Counted from the stretch's first letter, positions 32,960 through 42,219 are shown. The stretch: DNA of 64,000 nucleotides from JBKECP01 sp047974765 (GCA_047974765.1 JBKECP010000034.1:60512-124511); one strand, 5' to 3'. The notes: a model not told the origin generated them from the letters alone. A program made the numbers and translations.

Positions 32960-34159
32960 TTAGCCTTTGACGCAAAGCACTTGTTTCAAGGTGTGAACGA
33001 TGTCAACCAGGTCGCTCTGGTTGGCCATTACCTGGTCAATATCTTTATATGCGCCTGGAATTTCATCCAGTACACCTTTGTCCTTGCGACACTCAACACC
33101 GCGAGTCTGTTCATCCAGATCCCGGGTGTTGAATGATCGTTTGGCCTGGGTGCGGCTCATACTGCGACCGGCACCATGTGAGCAGGAACAAAAACTCATT
33201 GCTGAGCCTTTGCCGCGCACAATAAACGACCTGGCGCCCATCGAGCCGGGAATGATGCCGTATTCGCCCACTCCGGCCCGAATAGCGCCTTTGCGGGTCA
33301 CAATCACTTTTGCACCGAAATGGGTTTCGTGTGCGATGTAATTGTGGTGGCAATTGATCGCCTTTTTGGTCAGGGTGAAATCCGGTAATTTCGATGCCTG
33401 CATGGCATCCACTACCAGCTGCATCATCTCCCGGCGATTAATCCAGGCATATTCCTGTGCCCAATCAACAGCTGCAACATAATCATCAAAATACTGACTG
33501 CCTTCGCGCAAATACGCCAGATTCATATCCGGCAGGTGCTGTTGGTGTCGTTGCATGTCCTTTTTGGCAATGTTGATAAAATAACGGCCAATAACATTGC
33601 CTATACCGCGAGAGCCGGAATGCAGCATGATCCAGACATCGTCATTTTCATCCAGGCACAGCTCGATAAAATGATTGCCGCCACCCAGAGTGCCCAGCTG
33701 TCGCTGCCATGTGCTGTTGAAATTTTTCAACATTTTCATGATGGCAGGGTGCTTGCCTACCAGGTTGTCCAGCGGTTTATCCAGGGCATTCACGGTTGAG
33801 CGCTTGACCACGGCACGCTTGTGATGGCTAAAGCCAACCGGTATGCGCTTCTCGATCTCCCGGCGGACGCTGTATAAATTGTCTGGCAGCTGATTGGCCG
33901 TCAAACTGGTGCGAACGGCATTCATGCCACAGCCAATGTCTACGCCAACGGCGGCCGGAATGACCGCATTTAGAGTTGGAATTACCGAGCCTACAGTTGC
34001 GCCAATCCCCAGGTGTACATCTGGCATGGCCGCAACATGATGATGAACAATTGGTAAATTGGCGATATTGACCAGCTGGTCAATGGCTTGTGGAGCAATG
34101 TCCTTCGTGTAAATTTCGATGGGGACGCGCGCTTTTTTAATACTTAATTGTATGCCCAT
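32960..34159 (-). CDS. rtcB: RNA-splicing ligase RtcB
   Basis: 399 residues. The active site is complete: MPDVHLGIGATVGSVIP, GVDIGCGMNAVR (Mn-binding Cys 77), LGTLGGGNHFIE, and CSHGAGRSMSR with the guanylated His 328. RtcB joins RNA 2',3'-cyclic phosphate or 3'-phosphate ends to 5'-OH ends with GTP and manganese, and repairs cleaved tRNA and rRNA. AGAGGTG precedes the ATG. Unlike the E. coli locus there is no rtcA or sigma-54 regulator rtcR beside it, and no archease or prfH; instead an EEVQNDW protein and a small basic gene follow. Confidence 0.94.
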   Translation of the reverse strand: MGIQLSIKKARVPIEIYTKDIAPQAIDQLVNIANLPIVHHHVAAMPDVHLGIGATVGSVIPTLNAVIPAAVGVDIGCGMNAVRTSLTANQLPDNLYSVRREIEKRIPVGFSHHKRAVVKRSTVNALDKPLDNLVGKHPAIMKMLKNFNSTWQRQLGTLGGGNHFIELCLDENDDVWIMLHSGSRGIGNVIGRYFINIAKKDMQRHQQHLPDMNLAYLREGSQYFDDYVAAVDWAQEYAWINRREMMQLVVDAMQASKLPDFTLTKKAINCHHNYIAHETHFGAKVIVTRKGAIRAGVGEYGIIPGSMGARSFIVRGKGSAMSFCSCSHGAGRSMSRTQAKRSFNTRDLDEQTRGVECRKDKGVLDEIPGAYKDIDQVMANQSDLVDIVHTLKQVLCVKG

Positions 34160-34291
34160 GGCACACCTCTGCTATCAAAGTGTTTATTTGGGCTTTTTTG
34201 GAAGAATCAGGTGCCAGATGGTATAGCCTGAATCAATGGCACGCTGCCACTGCTGCTTTTCCTGTGCAGGCAGTCAAGAACGTGCGCATAT

Positions 34292-34328
34292 AAAAAAAGC
34301 CTGAATGCGACACCATTCAGGCTTTTTT
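34292..34328. terminator. Bidirectional intrinsic terminator upstream of rtcB
   Basis: GCCTGAATG (34299-34307) and CATTCAGGC (34314-34322) form a 9-bp stem with a 6-nt loop, flanked by a run of seven A and a run of six T, so it should work in both directions. It stands between the 10-codon ORF and rtcB. Confidence 0.88.
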
Positions 34329-34380
34329 ATGAGCTGAAAGGCGTCTCTAGGCCTTCGCTCGAATTTGCTCGGAAGGCTTG

Positions 34381-34413
34381 CTATGCATTTTTTACGTCAT
34401 ACTGTTGTTTCAT
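34381..34413 (-). CDS. Putative 10-residue leader peptide or micro-protein upstream of rtcB
   Basis: ATG at 34413, product MKQQYDVKNA, stop TAG. GGAGG lies 4 nt before the ATG. About 60 nt after the stop comes a strong terminator, and about 60 nt before the start a promoter. Possible roles: leader peptide of an attenuator controlling rtcB, or simply the translated part of a small RNA. No homologue is recognised; too short to judge by composition. Confidence 0.4.
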   Translation of the reverse strand: MKQQYDVKNA

Positions 34414-34472
34414 AAAACCTCCGTGTGGTGCTTTGTGATGTATTTCAGACGATAGACTTCACAGTTGGGTGT

Positions 34473-34503
34473 GGCATTATCAATATTAATAATGCCCAGT
34501 CAA
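34473..34503 (-). promoter_or_regulatory. Sigma-70-type promoter overlapped by an 8-bp inverted repeat
   Basis: On the minus strand TTGACT (34503-34498), a 16-nt spacer, then GATAAT (34481-34476). The perfect inverted repeat GGCATTAT/ATAATGCC (34473-34480 and 34489-34496) covers the -10 region, as expected for a repressor site. It would drive the 10-codon ORF and perhaps rtcB. Confidence 0.55.
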
Positions 34504-34565
34504 TAAAATTATCGGTTTTTTATTAATTTAAATAATTAAAAACAAAAGACTGTCCCGGACTTGAG

Positions 34566-35336
34566 TTAATTTGCCTGCTGGGCATTCAGCGCCTGTCCGT
34601 GTACATTTTTGCTGTCGTTACCCATCAGGTAAAGATAGGCGGGCATGATGTCAGCGGGGATGGGGTTGGTATCAGGATGCTCGGCCGGATAGGCGCTGCG
34701 ACGCATGGCGGTGTTGGTGGCGCCGGGGTTGAGGCTGTTACAGCGCACCTGTGAGGTATTTTCCAGCTCGGCGGCAAGTACCTGCATCAGGCCTTCGGTG
34801 GCAAATTTGGCAGTGGCGTAGGCGCCCCAGTAAGCCCGACCTCGACGACCGACACCTGATGAGGTAAATACAATGGAAGCCGAGGGCGCCGTCTGTAACA
34901 GAGGCAACATATAGCGGGTTAGCAAAAACTGTCCGTTGACGTTGATCTGCATGACTTCCTGCCAGGCTTTGTAGGTGGTGTTTTCAATAGGACGGCGCTC
35001 ACCCAGAATACTGGCGTTGTTGAGCAATCCGTCGAGGCGGCCAAAGCTGTCGCTGATCATGCCTGCCAGCTCCTCACATTGGCCCTCGCTGGCACTGGCC
35101 AAATCCATGGGAGCCACCGCTGCTTGTGGGTGGCCTGCTGCTTCGATGGCATCATAGACTGCTTCCAGCTTTTCCTGGGTACGACCCAGCAGAATAACGG
35201 TGGCACCATGAGCAGCGTAGCTTTCAGCGGCAGCGCGGCCAATGCCATCGCCTGCGCCACTGACAAGAATAACCTTGTTTTTCAGCAGGTCTGGTGCAGC
35301 GCGATAGTTGGTGGGAGAAAAGGGGGTGTTTGTCAT
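34566..35336 (-). CDS. yciK: YciK family short-chain oxidoreductase
   Basis: 256 residues. Classical SDR marks: ILVSGAGDGIGRAAA (cofactor loop), NNAS, catalytic Ser in VFTSSGVG and YWGAYATAKFA (Tyr and Lys). The N-terminal lead NYRAAPDLLKNKVILV is that of YciK. The physiological substrate is unknown. It is the third gene of the ubiG-mupP-yciK run, an arrangement known from Pseudomonas. Confidence 0.9.
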   Translation of the reverse strand: MTNTPFSPTNYRAAPDLLKNKVILVSGAGDGIGRAAAESYAAHGATVILLGRTQEKLEAVYDAIEAAGHPQAAVAPMDLASASEGQCEELAGMISDSFGRLDGLLNNASILGERRPIENTTYKAWQEVMQINVNGQFLLTRYMLPLLQTAPSASIVFTSSGVGRRGRAYWGAYATAKFATEGLMQVLAAELENTSQVRCNSLNPGATNTAMRRSAYPAEHPDTNPIPADIMPAYLYLMGNDSKNVHGQALNAQQAN

Positions 35337-35383
35337 GGTGGTTTTCCTGGCGGTTGTTACCCGGATATTCGTTATCTCATTAT

Positions 35384-36079
35384 TTAATAGAGGGCTGACG
35401 CCTGCAAAATCAGTGTTTGCAGATCACGACTGTCGGTAACTGACAAATCTGCACCCCAGTTGGCAGGGTCATCACCGGTTTCAATATAGCCATAAAGGGC
35501 AGCGATGGTACGCATGCCGGCACGACGACCGGCTTCGATATCGCGTCGGTGATCACCAATATAAATAGCTGCTGCCGGGCTGATGCCAAGCTGGCGACAA
35601 TTCAGGTAGAGAGATTCGGGATGGGGTTTACACTCGGTCACATCGTCCGGGCAGACTACGCTGCCTGGTGCCGGTTGAATATTCAGTGCTGCCAGCAGAG
35701 GTTCGGTATAGGCTCGTGGTTTATTGGTGGCAATACCCCAGCCAATACCGCGTTCGACCAGTGCAGCCAGTAGTTCAGAAATACCTGGATAAGGTCTGGC
35801 TACAGTGCCCAGCACCTGGCTGTAAAGATCGAGCAGCTGCCGACGTTTACTTTCAAATTCCGGCGTATTGTCATCGATGGCCAGAGCCAGTTTGACCAGG
35901 GCCGTCGCACCGCTGGATACAGAGGCGCGGATGCGCTCTTCCGGTAGGGGCGGCAAATTGTGCTCTGTTCGCAGCTGTTGCACCACCAGCACAAATTCAC
36001 TGGCAGTATCGATGAGCGTGCCATCAAGATCGAACAGTACAGCTTGCATGGCCTGTTGGTTGATCTGAGTGCACTTCAT
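35384..36079 (-). CDS. mupP: N-acetylmuramic acid 6-phosphate phosphatase MupP / phosphoglycolate-phosphatase-like HAD
   Basis: 231 residues. HAD motifs: DLDGTLIDT (Asp 17 and Asp 19), ATNKP (motif II), KPHPESLY (motif III Lys) and YIGDHRRDIEAGR (motif IV). In Pseudomonas the HAD gene between ubiG and yciK is MupP, which dephosphorylates MurNAc-6-phosphate in cell-wall recycling and feeds the AnmK-independent MurNAc salvage route. Same position and length here. The ATG at 36079 overlaps the ubiG stop by 4 nt. Confidence 0.85.
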   Translation of the reverse strand: MKCTQINQQAMQAVLFDLDGTLIDTASEFVLVVQQLRTEHNLPPLPEERIRASVSSGATALVKLALAIDDNTPEFESKRRQLLDLYSQVLGTVARPYPGISELLAALVERGIGWGIATNKPRAYTEPLLAALNIQPAPGSVVCPDDVTECKPHPESLYLNCRQLGISPAAAIYIGDHRRDIEAGRRAGMRTIAALYGYIETGDDPANWGADLSVTDSRDLQTLILQASALY

Positions 36080-36825
36080 GCTGCTTTGACTGCCCGCAGC
36101 ATGTAATTGACAGAGATATCGCGCTCATTCAGGCGGTACTGTTTGCTGAGTGGATTGTAAGTCAGTCCGGTTATTTCCCTCAGGCTAAGACCAGCCTGGC
36201 GTATCCACAGTGCCAATTCCGAGGGTTTGATGAATTTACTGTACTCGTGTGTGCCCGCAGGTAGTAGTCTGAGCAGATATTCGGCACCAACAATGGCAAA
36301 GGCGAAGGCTTTGGGATTGCGGTTGATGGTGGAAAAATACAGGCTTCCACCGGGTTTGGCCAGCTCGGCGCAGGCCTTGATAACGGAGGCCGGGTCGGGC
36401 ACGTGTTCGAGCATTTCCAGGCAGCACACTACATCGAAGTTCGCGGGCATTTCAGCAGCCAGTGCCTCGGCAGTGGTCTGGCGATAATTTACATTCAGCC
36501 CGGATTCGCGCTGGTGGATGCGGGCCACGGCCAAGGGCGCCTCGCCCATATCAATGCCAGTGACAAGCGCGCCGCGCCGGGCCATTGCTTCGGCCAGAAT
36601 GCCGCCGCCACAGCCTACATCAACCAGGTTTTTACCCGCTACGGGGGAGTGCTGATCGATGAAGTTGGCACGCAGAGGATTGATATCGTGCAGGGGCTTG
36701 AACTCGCTGTTGCGATCCCACCAGCGTGAGGCCAGTGCCTCAAACTTGGCAATTTCCCGTGGGTCGACATTGTTCCTTGAACCCGCGGACGCTGTATTTT
36801 GTCGGGAGCTGTTGCTCTGGCTCAT
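36076..36825 (-). CDS. ubiG: Ubiquinone biosynthesis O-methyltransferase UbiG
   Basis: 249 residues from ATG at 36825 (AGGAT upstream); the open frame to 36894 is not needed. Marks: FEALASRWWDRNSEFKPLHD, LVDVGCGGGILAEAMA (SAM motif I) and CLEMLEHVPDP. UbiG does both O-methylations in ubiquinone synthesis. It begins the ubiG-mupP-yciK operon and is divergent from gyrA. Confidence 0.94.
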   Translation of the reverse strand: MSQSNSSRQNTASAGSRNNVDPREIAKFEALASRWWDRNSEFKPLHDINPLRANFIDQHSPVAGKNLVDVGCGGGILAEAMARRGALVTGIDMGEAPLAVARIHQRESGLNVNYRQTTAEALAAEMPANFDVVCCLEMLEHVPDPASVIKACAELAKPGGSLYFSTINRNPKAFAFAIVGAEYLLRLLPAGTHEYSKFIKPSELALWIRQAGLSLREITGLTYNPLSKQYRLNERDISVNYMLRAVKAA

Positions 36826-37179
36826 GCGCTTACATCCTGTGCAGAGTGGTCGGTTCGGCGCCGCAGAAGGGTCTGTGAGGATGTTGATGCCCAAGGGGCC
36901 GTATCATCACCGACGCGGTGCGCGGGCCAGTATAACGGTAAGCTGGCTCGAAAGGTTGTCAAAATGGGCAAAAACATGGACTGAAGAGCGCAGATGCCTA
37001 TTTGGGTACCTGCGCAAGAACTCAACCAAGCAGCATTGGCCTGAAGGGAGTATGTTCCGTATAATCGCCCGTTTGCTTCGGGGTGTGTCCGAACTATCCG
37101 GGTGGGCAGTGAGCCGTTCTTGCCGGACACTTCCGAATACCGATAAGCCCCCCCGCTATCGCTGAGGAATTCGCAGTAC
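36826..37179. other. Divergent ubiG-gyrA intergenic region
   Basis: About 350 bp without a gene. A good gyrA promoter is listed separately. The gyrA leader contains GTGTCCG at 37085-37091 and its complement about 32 nt later (CGGACAC), a possible leader stem. GAGGAA precedes the gyrA ATG by 11 nt. Confidence 0.45.
37036..37065 (+). promoter_or_regulatory. Probable gyrA promoter
   Basis: TTGGCC (37036-37041), an 18-nt spacer and a consensus TATAAT (37060-37065), about 115 nt before the gyrA ATG. Confidence 0.6.
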
Positions 37180-39840
37180 ATGGGTGAACTAGCCAAAGAA
37201 ATTCTTCCCGTCAATATTGAAGACGAGTTGAAACAATCCTACCTCGATTACGCCATGAGCGTGATTGTGGGCCGTGCCCTGCCGGATGTGCGCGACGGTC
37301 TCAAACCGGTACACCGGCGTGTATTGTTCGCCATGAACGAGCTCAGTAATGACTGGAACAAGCCCTATAAAAAGTCGGCCCGGGTAGTCGGTGACGTGAT
37401 CGGTAAATACCATCCGCATGGGGATTCTGCTGTTTATGACACCATTGTGCGTCTGGCCCAGCCCTTTTCCATGCGCTATATGCTGGTGGACGGGCAGGGT
37501 AATTTCGGCTCTATCGATGGCGATAATGCCGCCGCCATGCGTTATACCGAAATCCGCATGCGCAAAATCTCCCATGCCATGCTGGCCGATCTCGACAAGG
37601 AAACAGTGGATTTTGTCGACAACTACGACGGCACAGAGCGCATCCCCGAGGTGCTGCCCACCCGGGTGCCCAACCTGCTGGTTAATGGCTCTTCCGGTAT
37701 TGCGGTCGGTATGGCCACCAATATTCCGCCCCACAACCTCAGAGAAGTTATCAGTGGTACGCTGGCGCTGATGAGTAACCCCGAGATTACGGTTGATGAA
37801 CTGATGGAGCATATCCCGGGGCCGGACTTTCCTACGGGCGCTATTATCAATGGTCGGGCGGGCATTATTCAGGCCTATCGCACTGGCCGCGGACGTATCT
37901 ATGTGCGTGCCAAAGCCGAGGTCATCACTGATGAAAAGCGAGGCAAGGATACCATTGTCATCCACGAAATCCCCTACCAGCTGAACAAAGCGCGTCTGAT
38001 CGAGCGTATCGCCGAGCTGGTCAAAGAGAAAAAAATAGAGGGCATCACCGAGCTGCGTGATGAATCTGACAAGGATGGCTTGCGGGTGGTGATTGAGCTG
38101 CGCCGGGGCGAGGTGGGTGATGTGGTGCTCAACAACCTCTATGCCCAGACCCAGCTACAGTCCGTGTTTGGTATCAATATGGTGGCCCTGGTCGACGGTC
38201 AGCCGAAGGTGCTTAACCTCAAGGAAGTGCTGGAGGCTTTTATCCGCCACCGCCGCGAGGTGGTCACCCGCCGCACCATGTACCTGTTGCGCAAGGCCCG
38301 TGAGCGTGGACACATTCTTGAAGGTCTGGCGATCGCGCTGGCCAACATTGACCCGATCATTGAGCTGATCAAGGCCAGTCCCAGCTCTGCTGAAGCCAAA
38401 GAGCAGCTGATTTCACGGCCCTGGTTGCCAGGTGATGTTACTGCCATGCTTGAGCGCGCTGGTGACAGCGCCTGCCGGCCCGATGACCTGGAACCCCGCT
38501 TTGGCCTGCATGAAGGTCAATACTATCTGTCGCCGGCCCAGGCCCAGGCCATTCTCGACATGCGTCTGCACCGTCTGACGGGGCTCGAACATGAAAAACT
38601 GCTCAACGAATACCAGGAAAAACTAGCTGAAATTGCCGACTATCTAGAAATTCTGGCTGATCCTGACCGGCTGAAGTTGATTATTCGTGAAGAGCTTGAA
38701 GAAATCGTATCCGAGTACGGTGATGAGCGCCTGACTGAAATCACTGCCTCCCAGCACGATCTGACAGTAGAAGATCTGATCACCGAAGAGGATCGGGTGG
38801 TTACCATTTCCCACGGTGGCTATGCCAAAACCCAGCCTCTGTCTGATTATCAGGCCCAACGCCGGGGCGGTACCGGAAAATCCGCTACTGCTGTCAAGGA
38901 TGAAGATTTTGTTGAACATCTGCTGATTGCCAGCACTCACACCACTATTTTGTGCTTCACCAACCTCGGCAAAGTCTATTGGCTCAAGGTCTACCAGATT
39001 CCGCTGGCCGGGCGCAATTCGCGTGGTCGGCCAATGATTAATCTCTTACCTCTGGATGAGGGCGAACGGGTTACTTCGATTCTGCCGGTCAATGAATACA
39101 GTGAGGGCTACTATATCTTTATGGCAACGGCCTACGGTACGGTCAAGAAGACAGCATTGACCGACTTTTCACGCCCCCGCAGCGTGGGTCTGCGTGCGCT
39201 TGAACTGGAAGAGGGGGATGTACTGGTGGGTACCGCCATTACCGATGGCAATAACGATGTCATGCTGTTTTCCTCTGAAGGCAAGGCTGTGCGCTTTGCC
39301 GAGGAGGCGGTACGCGCCATGGGCCGCACCGCCCGCGGTGTGCGCGGTATCAAGCTGGCCGATGGTCACAGCATGATCTCCCTGATTATCCCGCAGGAAA
39401 ATGGCCGTGTTCTGACCGTCTCCGAAAACGGCTATGGCAAGCGCACTGCGGTCACTGAATTTCCGGTCAAAGGTCGCGGCACCAAGGGTCTGATTGCCAT
39501 GGCGACAACCCAGCGCAACGGCAGTATGGTTGGCGCGGTGCAGGTCTTTGAGGGCGATGAGCTGATGTTGATCTCCAATCAGGGTACGCTGGTGCGTACC
39601 CGCGCTGATGAGGTGTCTGAGTTGAGTCGCAATACCCAGGGTGTGCGTGTGATTCGTACCCGTGATGGTGAGAGTCTGGTCAGTGTTGAGCGGATCGATG
39701 AGCCTGAGGACGATGAGGTGCTGGTAGCTGAAGCTTCTGAAACAGCTGTTGGAGATGCAGAGCGTGCCGGGTCAGAGGCTGCATCGACAGCCGGTGATGA
39801 CGACAGTACGCCACCGGTTGAAGATGCTGACGACAAATAG
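37180..39840 (+). CDS. gyrA: DNA gyrase subunit A
   Basis: 886 residues. The N-terminal domain matches E. coli GyrA position for position: KYHPHGDSAVYDTIVR with Ser83 and Asp87, and the DNA-cleaving Tyr122 in AAMRYTEIRM. Ser83 and Asp87 are the quinolone-sensitive forms. The C-terminal wrapping domain has the GyrA box QRRGGTGK near residue 563 and repeated beta-pinwheel blades, and the protein ends in an acidic tail (EDADDK type). With GyrB it supercoils DNA using ATP. Position upstream of serC is conserved in relatives. Confidence 0.98.
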   Translation: MGELAKEILPVNIEDELKQSYLDYAMSVIVGRALPDVRDGLKPVHRRVLFAMNELSNDWNKPYKKSARVVGDVIGKYHPHGDSAVYDTIVRLAQPFSMRYMLVDGQGNFGSIDGDNAAAMRYTEIRMRKISHAMLADLDKETVDFVDNYDGTERIPEVLPTRVPNLLVNGSSGIAVGMATNIPPHNLREVISGTLALMSNPEITVDELMEHIPGPDFPTGAIINGRAGIIQAYRTGRGRIYVRAKAEVITDEKRGKDTIVIHEIPYQLNKARLIERIAELVKEKKIEGITELRDESDKDGLRVVIELRRGEVGDVVLNNLYAQTQLQSVFGINMVALVDGQPKVLNLKEVLEAFIRHRREVVTRRTMYLLRKARERGHILEGLAIALANIDPIIELIKASPSSAEAKEQLISRPWLPGDVTAMLERAGDSACRPDDLEPRFGLHEGQYYLSPAQAQAILDMRLHRLTGLEHEKLLNEYQEKLAEIADYLEILADPDRLKLIIREELEEIVSEYGDERLTEITASQHDLTVEDLITEEDRVVTISHGGYAKTQPLSDYQAQRRGGTGKSATAVKDEDFVEHLLIASTHTTILCFTNLGKVYWLKVYQIPLAGRNSRGRPMINLLPLDEGERVTSILPVNEYSEGYYIFMATAYGTVKKTALTDFSRPRSVGLRALELEEGDVLVGTAITDGNNDVMLFSSEGKAVRFAEEAVRAMGRTARGVRGIKLADGHSMISLIIPQENGRVLTVSENGYGKRTAVTEFPVKGRGTKGLIAMATTQRNGSMVGAVQVFEGDELMLISNQGTLVRTRADEVSELSRNTQGVRVIRTRDGESLVSVERIDEPEDDEVLVAEASETAVGDAERAGSEAASTAGDDDSTPPVEDADDK

Positions 39841-39940
39841 CAAGAAAAAACCGTAAAGTGCCTCACGTCTGCAAATTAGCCGGTGTGAGGTGTGCCCGAC
39901 AAGCCACCATCACTCATGGTGTTACAGGAAATCTACCTAC

Positions 39941-41020
39941 ATGAGCCGTAAATATAACTTCTGTGCCGGTCCGGCAGCACTGCCGGAATCTGTTCTTGAA
40001 ATTGCCCGCGATGAAATGCTGAACTGGCAGGACAGCGGTATGTCTGTCATGGAGATGAGTCATCGCAGTCCGGAAATTGTCGGTATTACCGAACGGGCCG
40101 AAGCCAGCTTGCGCGAGCTTATGGGTATTGGTGATGATTATGTCGTGCTGTTTTTGCAAGGTGGCGCCAGTACGCAGTTTTCGGCAGTACCGCTGAATTT
40201 GTTGGGTAATAACGACAGTGCCGATTACGTCAATACCGGGCAGTGGTCCAAAAAAGCCATTGCTGAAGCCAGGCGCTACGGTAGTGTCAATGTAGTTGCA
40301 TCCTCCGAAACTGGTAACTTCAGCACTGTACCGCCCCAGAACAGCTGGCAGCTTGACAATCATGCTGCCTATCTGCACTACACGCCTAACGAAACCATTG
40401 GCGGTGTTGAATACTTCTGGACGCCACAGGTCAGTGTGCCACTAGTGGCGGATATGTCCTCTACCATCCTGTCGCGGCCTGTTGATGTCTCTGCTTTTGG
40501 CGCCATTTATGCCGGTGCTCAAAAAAATATCGGCCCCGCCGGTCTGACTCTGGTGATCGTGCGCCGTGACCTGCTCGGTCAGGCTGCTGTTCATTGTCCA
40601 GCCATGCTCAACTGGCAGGTGGCTGCCGATAACGGTTCCATGTATAACACTCCGCCCACTTACGCACTTTATCTGGCCGGGCTTGTGTTTAACTGGCTTC
40701 AGGCCCAGGGTGGTTTGACGGCAATTGAAAAAATCAACCGCCGCAAGGCTGAAAAGCTCTACGCCGCCATCGACAGCAGTGACTTCTATGCCAATCCGGT
40801 AGAGGTAGCCAGTCGCTCGCTGATGAACGTGCCTTTTACTCTGGCTGATGAAGGCCTGGATAAAACTTTTCTTGCTGAAGCTGAGAGCGCTGGCCTGCTT
40901 AACCTGAAAGGGCATCGCTCGGTCGGTGGTATGCGCGCCAGTATCTACAATGCCGTCAGTGAGCAGGCGGTGGATGCGTTGATCGCCTTTATGGCCGACT
41001 TTGAGCAGCGCCACGGTTGA
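39941..41020 (+). CDS. serC: Phosphoserine aminotransferase
   Basis: 359 residues from the ATG at 39941 (AGGAA upstream), where family proteins begin YNFCAGPAALPESVL. The PLP-binding Lys is in GAQKNIGPAGLT. It makes 3-phosphoserine from 3-phosphohydroxypyruvate, and also serves pyridoxine synthesis (with PdxJ, encoded at 11.8 kb). It begins the serC-pheA-tyrA-aroA-cmk-rpsA row, a mixed-function operon conserved in Pseudomonas. Confidence 0.96.
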   Translation: MSRKYNFCAGPAALPESVLEIARDEMLNWQDSGMSVMEMSHRSPEIVGITERAEASLRELMGIGDDYVVLFLQGGASTQFSAVPLNLLGNNDSADYVNTGQWSKKAIAEARRYGSVNVVASSETGNFSTVPPQNSWQLDNHAAYLHYTPNETIGGVEYFWTPQVSVPLVADMSSTILSRPVDVSAFGAIYAGAQKNIGPAGLTLVIVRRDLLGQAAVHCPAMLNWQVAADNGSMYNTPPTYALYLAGLVFNWLQAQGGLTAIEKINRRKAEKLYAAIDSSDFYANPVEVASRSLMNVPFTLADEGLDKTFLAEAESAGLLNLKGHRSVGGMRASIYNAVSEQAVDALIAFMADFEQRHG

Positions 41021-41054
41021 TACGGTCTTTGGTCTACGAGAAGGGCTGAATAAT

Positions 41055-42164
41055 ATGTCTGATCAACGAAGCCTCGAAGAAGTCCGCATTGATATTGACG
41101 CCATTGATCAGGAAATTCAGAGCCTGATCAGCCGTCGTGCCCGCTGTGCCCAGCGGGTGGCCGAGATTAAGCTGGAACAGATGCAGGCAGCTGGCGATAA
41201 CAGTGCCGAGGTAGTTTACTACCGGCCCGAGCGTGAAGCGCAAGTGTTACAGCGCATTATTGATCGCAATGAGGGGCCGCTGGCAGGTGATACGGTTGCC
41301 CATGTTTTTCGGGAGATTATGTCCGCCTGTCTGGCACTGGAAAAGCCGCTACAGGTTGCCTACCTAGGCCCTGAAGGTACCTTCACTCAGGCGGCAGCTA
41401 TCAAACACTTTGGTCATGCCGCCGTGCCGGTATCCCAAAATACCATTGACAGCGTTTTTGCCCAGGTTGAATCGGGTGAATGCAACTATGGTGTTGTACC
41501 GGTTGAGAATTCCACCGAGGGTATGGTCAGTCATACCCTGGATAATTTCATGGACTCGCGCCTGAAGATTTCCGGTGAGGTCGAGCTGCCCATCGTACAC
41601 CATCTGTTGGTTCGCCCTGGGGGGGGCGCGAGCGGGATTACCCGTATTTGTGCTCATCAACAGGCGCTGGCCCAGTGTCGTAACTGGCTGGATTTGCATT
41701 GGCCAAATGTCGAGCGCGAGGCACTGAGCAGCAATGGTGAGGCAGCCCGCACAGCTATGGCAGAGTCGGGAGTGGCGGCCATTGCCGGTGATATGGCGGC
41801 AGAGCTGTATGGTCTGGAAAAACTGGCTGAACATATAGAGGACTATGCCGATAATACCACCCGTTTTTTGGTAGTGGGCCGTGAAGAGGTGCCGCCCAGT
41901 GGCCGCGACAAGACCTCCATCATCGTGTCCAGCCGCAACAAGCCGGGGGCTCTGTTTGCCCTGCTTGACCCCTTTCGTCGCAACGGTGTCAGCCTGACCC
42001 GTATTGATACCCGACCCTCGCGCACTGAAAAATGGGCCTATGTCTTTTTTATCGAGTTTGAGGGACATTTACAGGATGACAATATCCGTGCAATTGTGGC
42101 TGATCTTGAAGAACAGTCAATTTTGCTCAAGCCGCTTGGCTCTTATCCCAGAGCAGTGCTTTAG
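41055..42164 (+). CDS. pheA: Chorismate mutase / prephenate dehydratase (P-protein)
   Basis: 369 residues from ATG at 41055 (AAGGG upstream); the frame start at 41001 overlaps serC. Three domains: AroQ chorismate mutase (1-95, RIDIDAIDQEIQSLISRRA-like helix), prephenate dehydratase (about 98-280, YLGPEGTFTQAAA and VENSTEGMV) and ACT domain (about 285-360, KPGALFALLDPF) for feedback control by phenylalanine. It turns chorismate into phenylpyruvate. In Pseudomonas hisC2 lies between pheA and tyrA; here tyrA follows directly. Confidence 0.96.
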   Translation: MSDQRSLEEVRIDIDAIDQEIQSLISRRARCAQRVAEIKLEQMQAAGDNSAEVVYYRPEREAQVLQRIIDRNEGPLAGDTVAHVFREIMSACLALEKPLQVAYLGPEGTFTQAAAIKHFGHAAVPVSQNTIDSVFAQVESGECNYGVVPVENSTEGMVSHTLDNFMDSRLKISGEVELPIVHHLLVRPGGGASGITRICAHQQALAQCRNWLDLHWPNVEREALSSNGEAARTAMAESGVAAIAGDMAAELYGLEKLAEHIEDYADNTTRFLVVGREEVPPSGRDKTSIIVSSRNKPGALFALLDPFRRNGVSLTRIDTRPSRTEKWAYVFFIEFEGHLQDDNIRAIVADLEEQSILLKPLGSYPRAVL

Positions 42165-42219
42165 TTAGCCTGGCAGGGATGTTCGCCTGGCTTTGGTCCA
42201 CGAGATACAAATTACAAAC

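Larger units (their letters stand above)
34160..34565. other. rtcB upstream region: small transcription unit
   Basis: About 400 bp between yciK and rtcB, both on the minus strand. It holds, in minus-strand order, a promoter with an inverted repeat, a 10-codon ORF and a terminator, each listed separately, then about 130 bp leading to rtcB. The segment just upstream of rtcB has no clear sigma-70 promoter. Confidence 0.6.

Noticed and set aside
34160..34298. Sigma-54 promoter directly ahead of rtcB
   Set aside because: A TGGCAC occurs but the matching -12 TTGC element at the right distance does not, and rtcR is absent.
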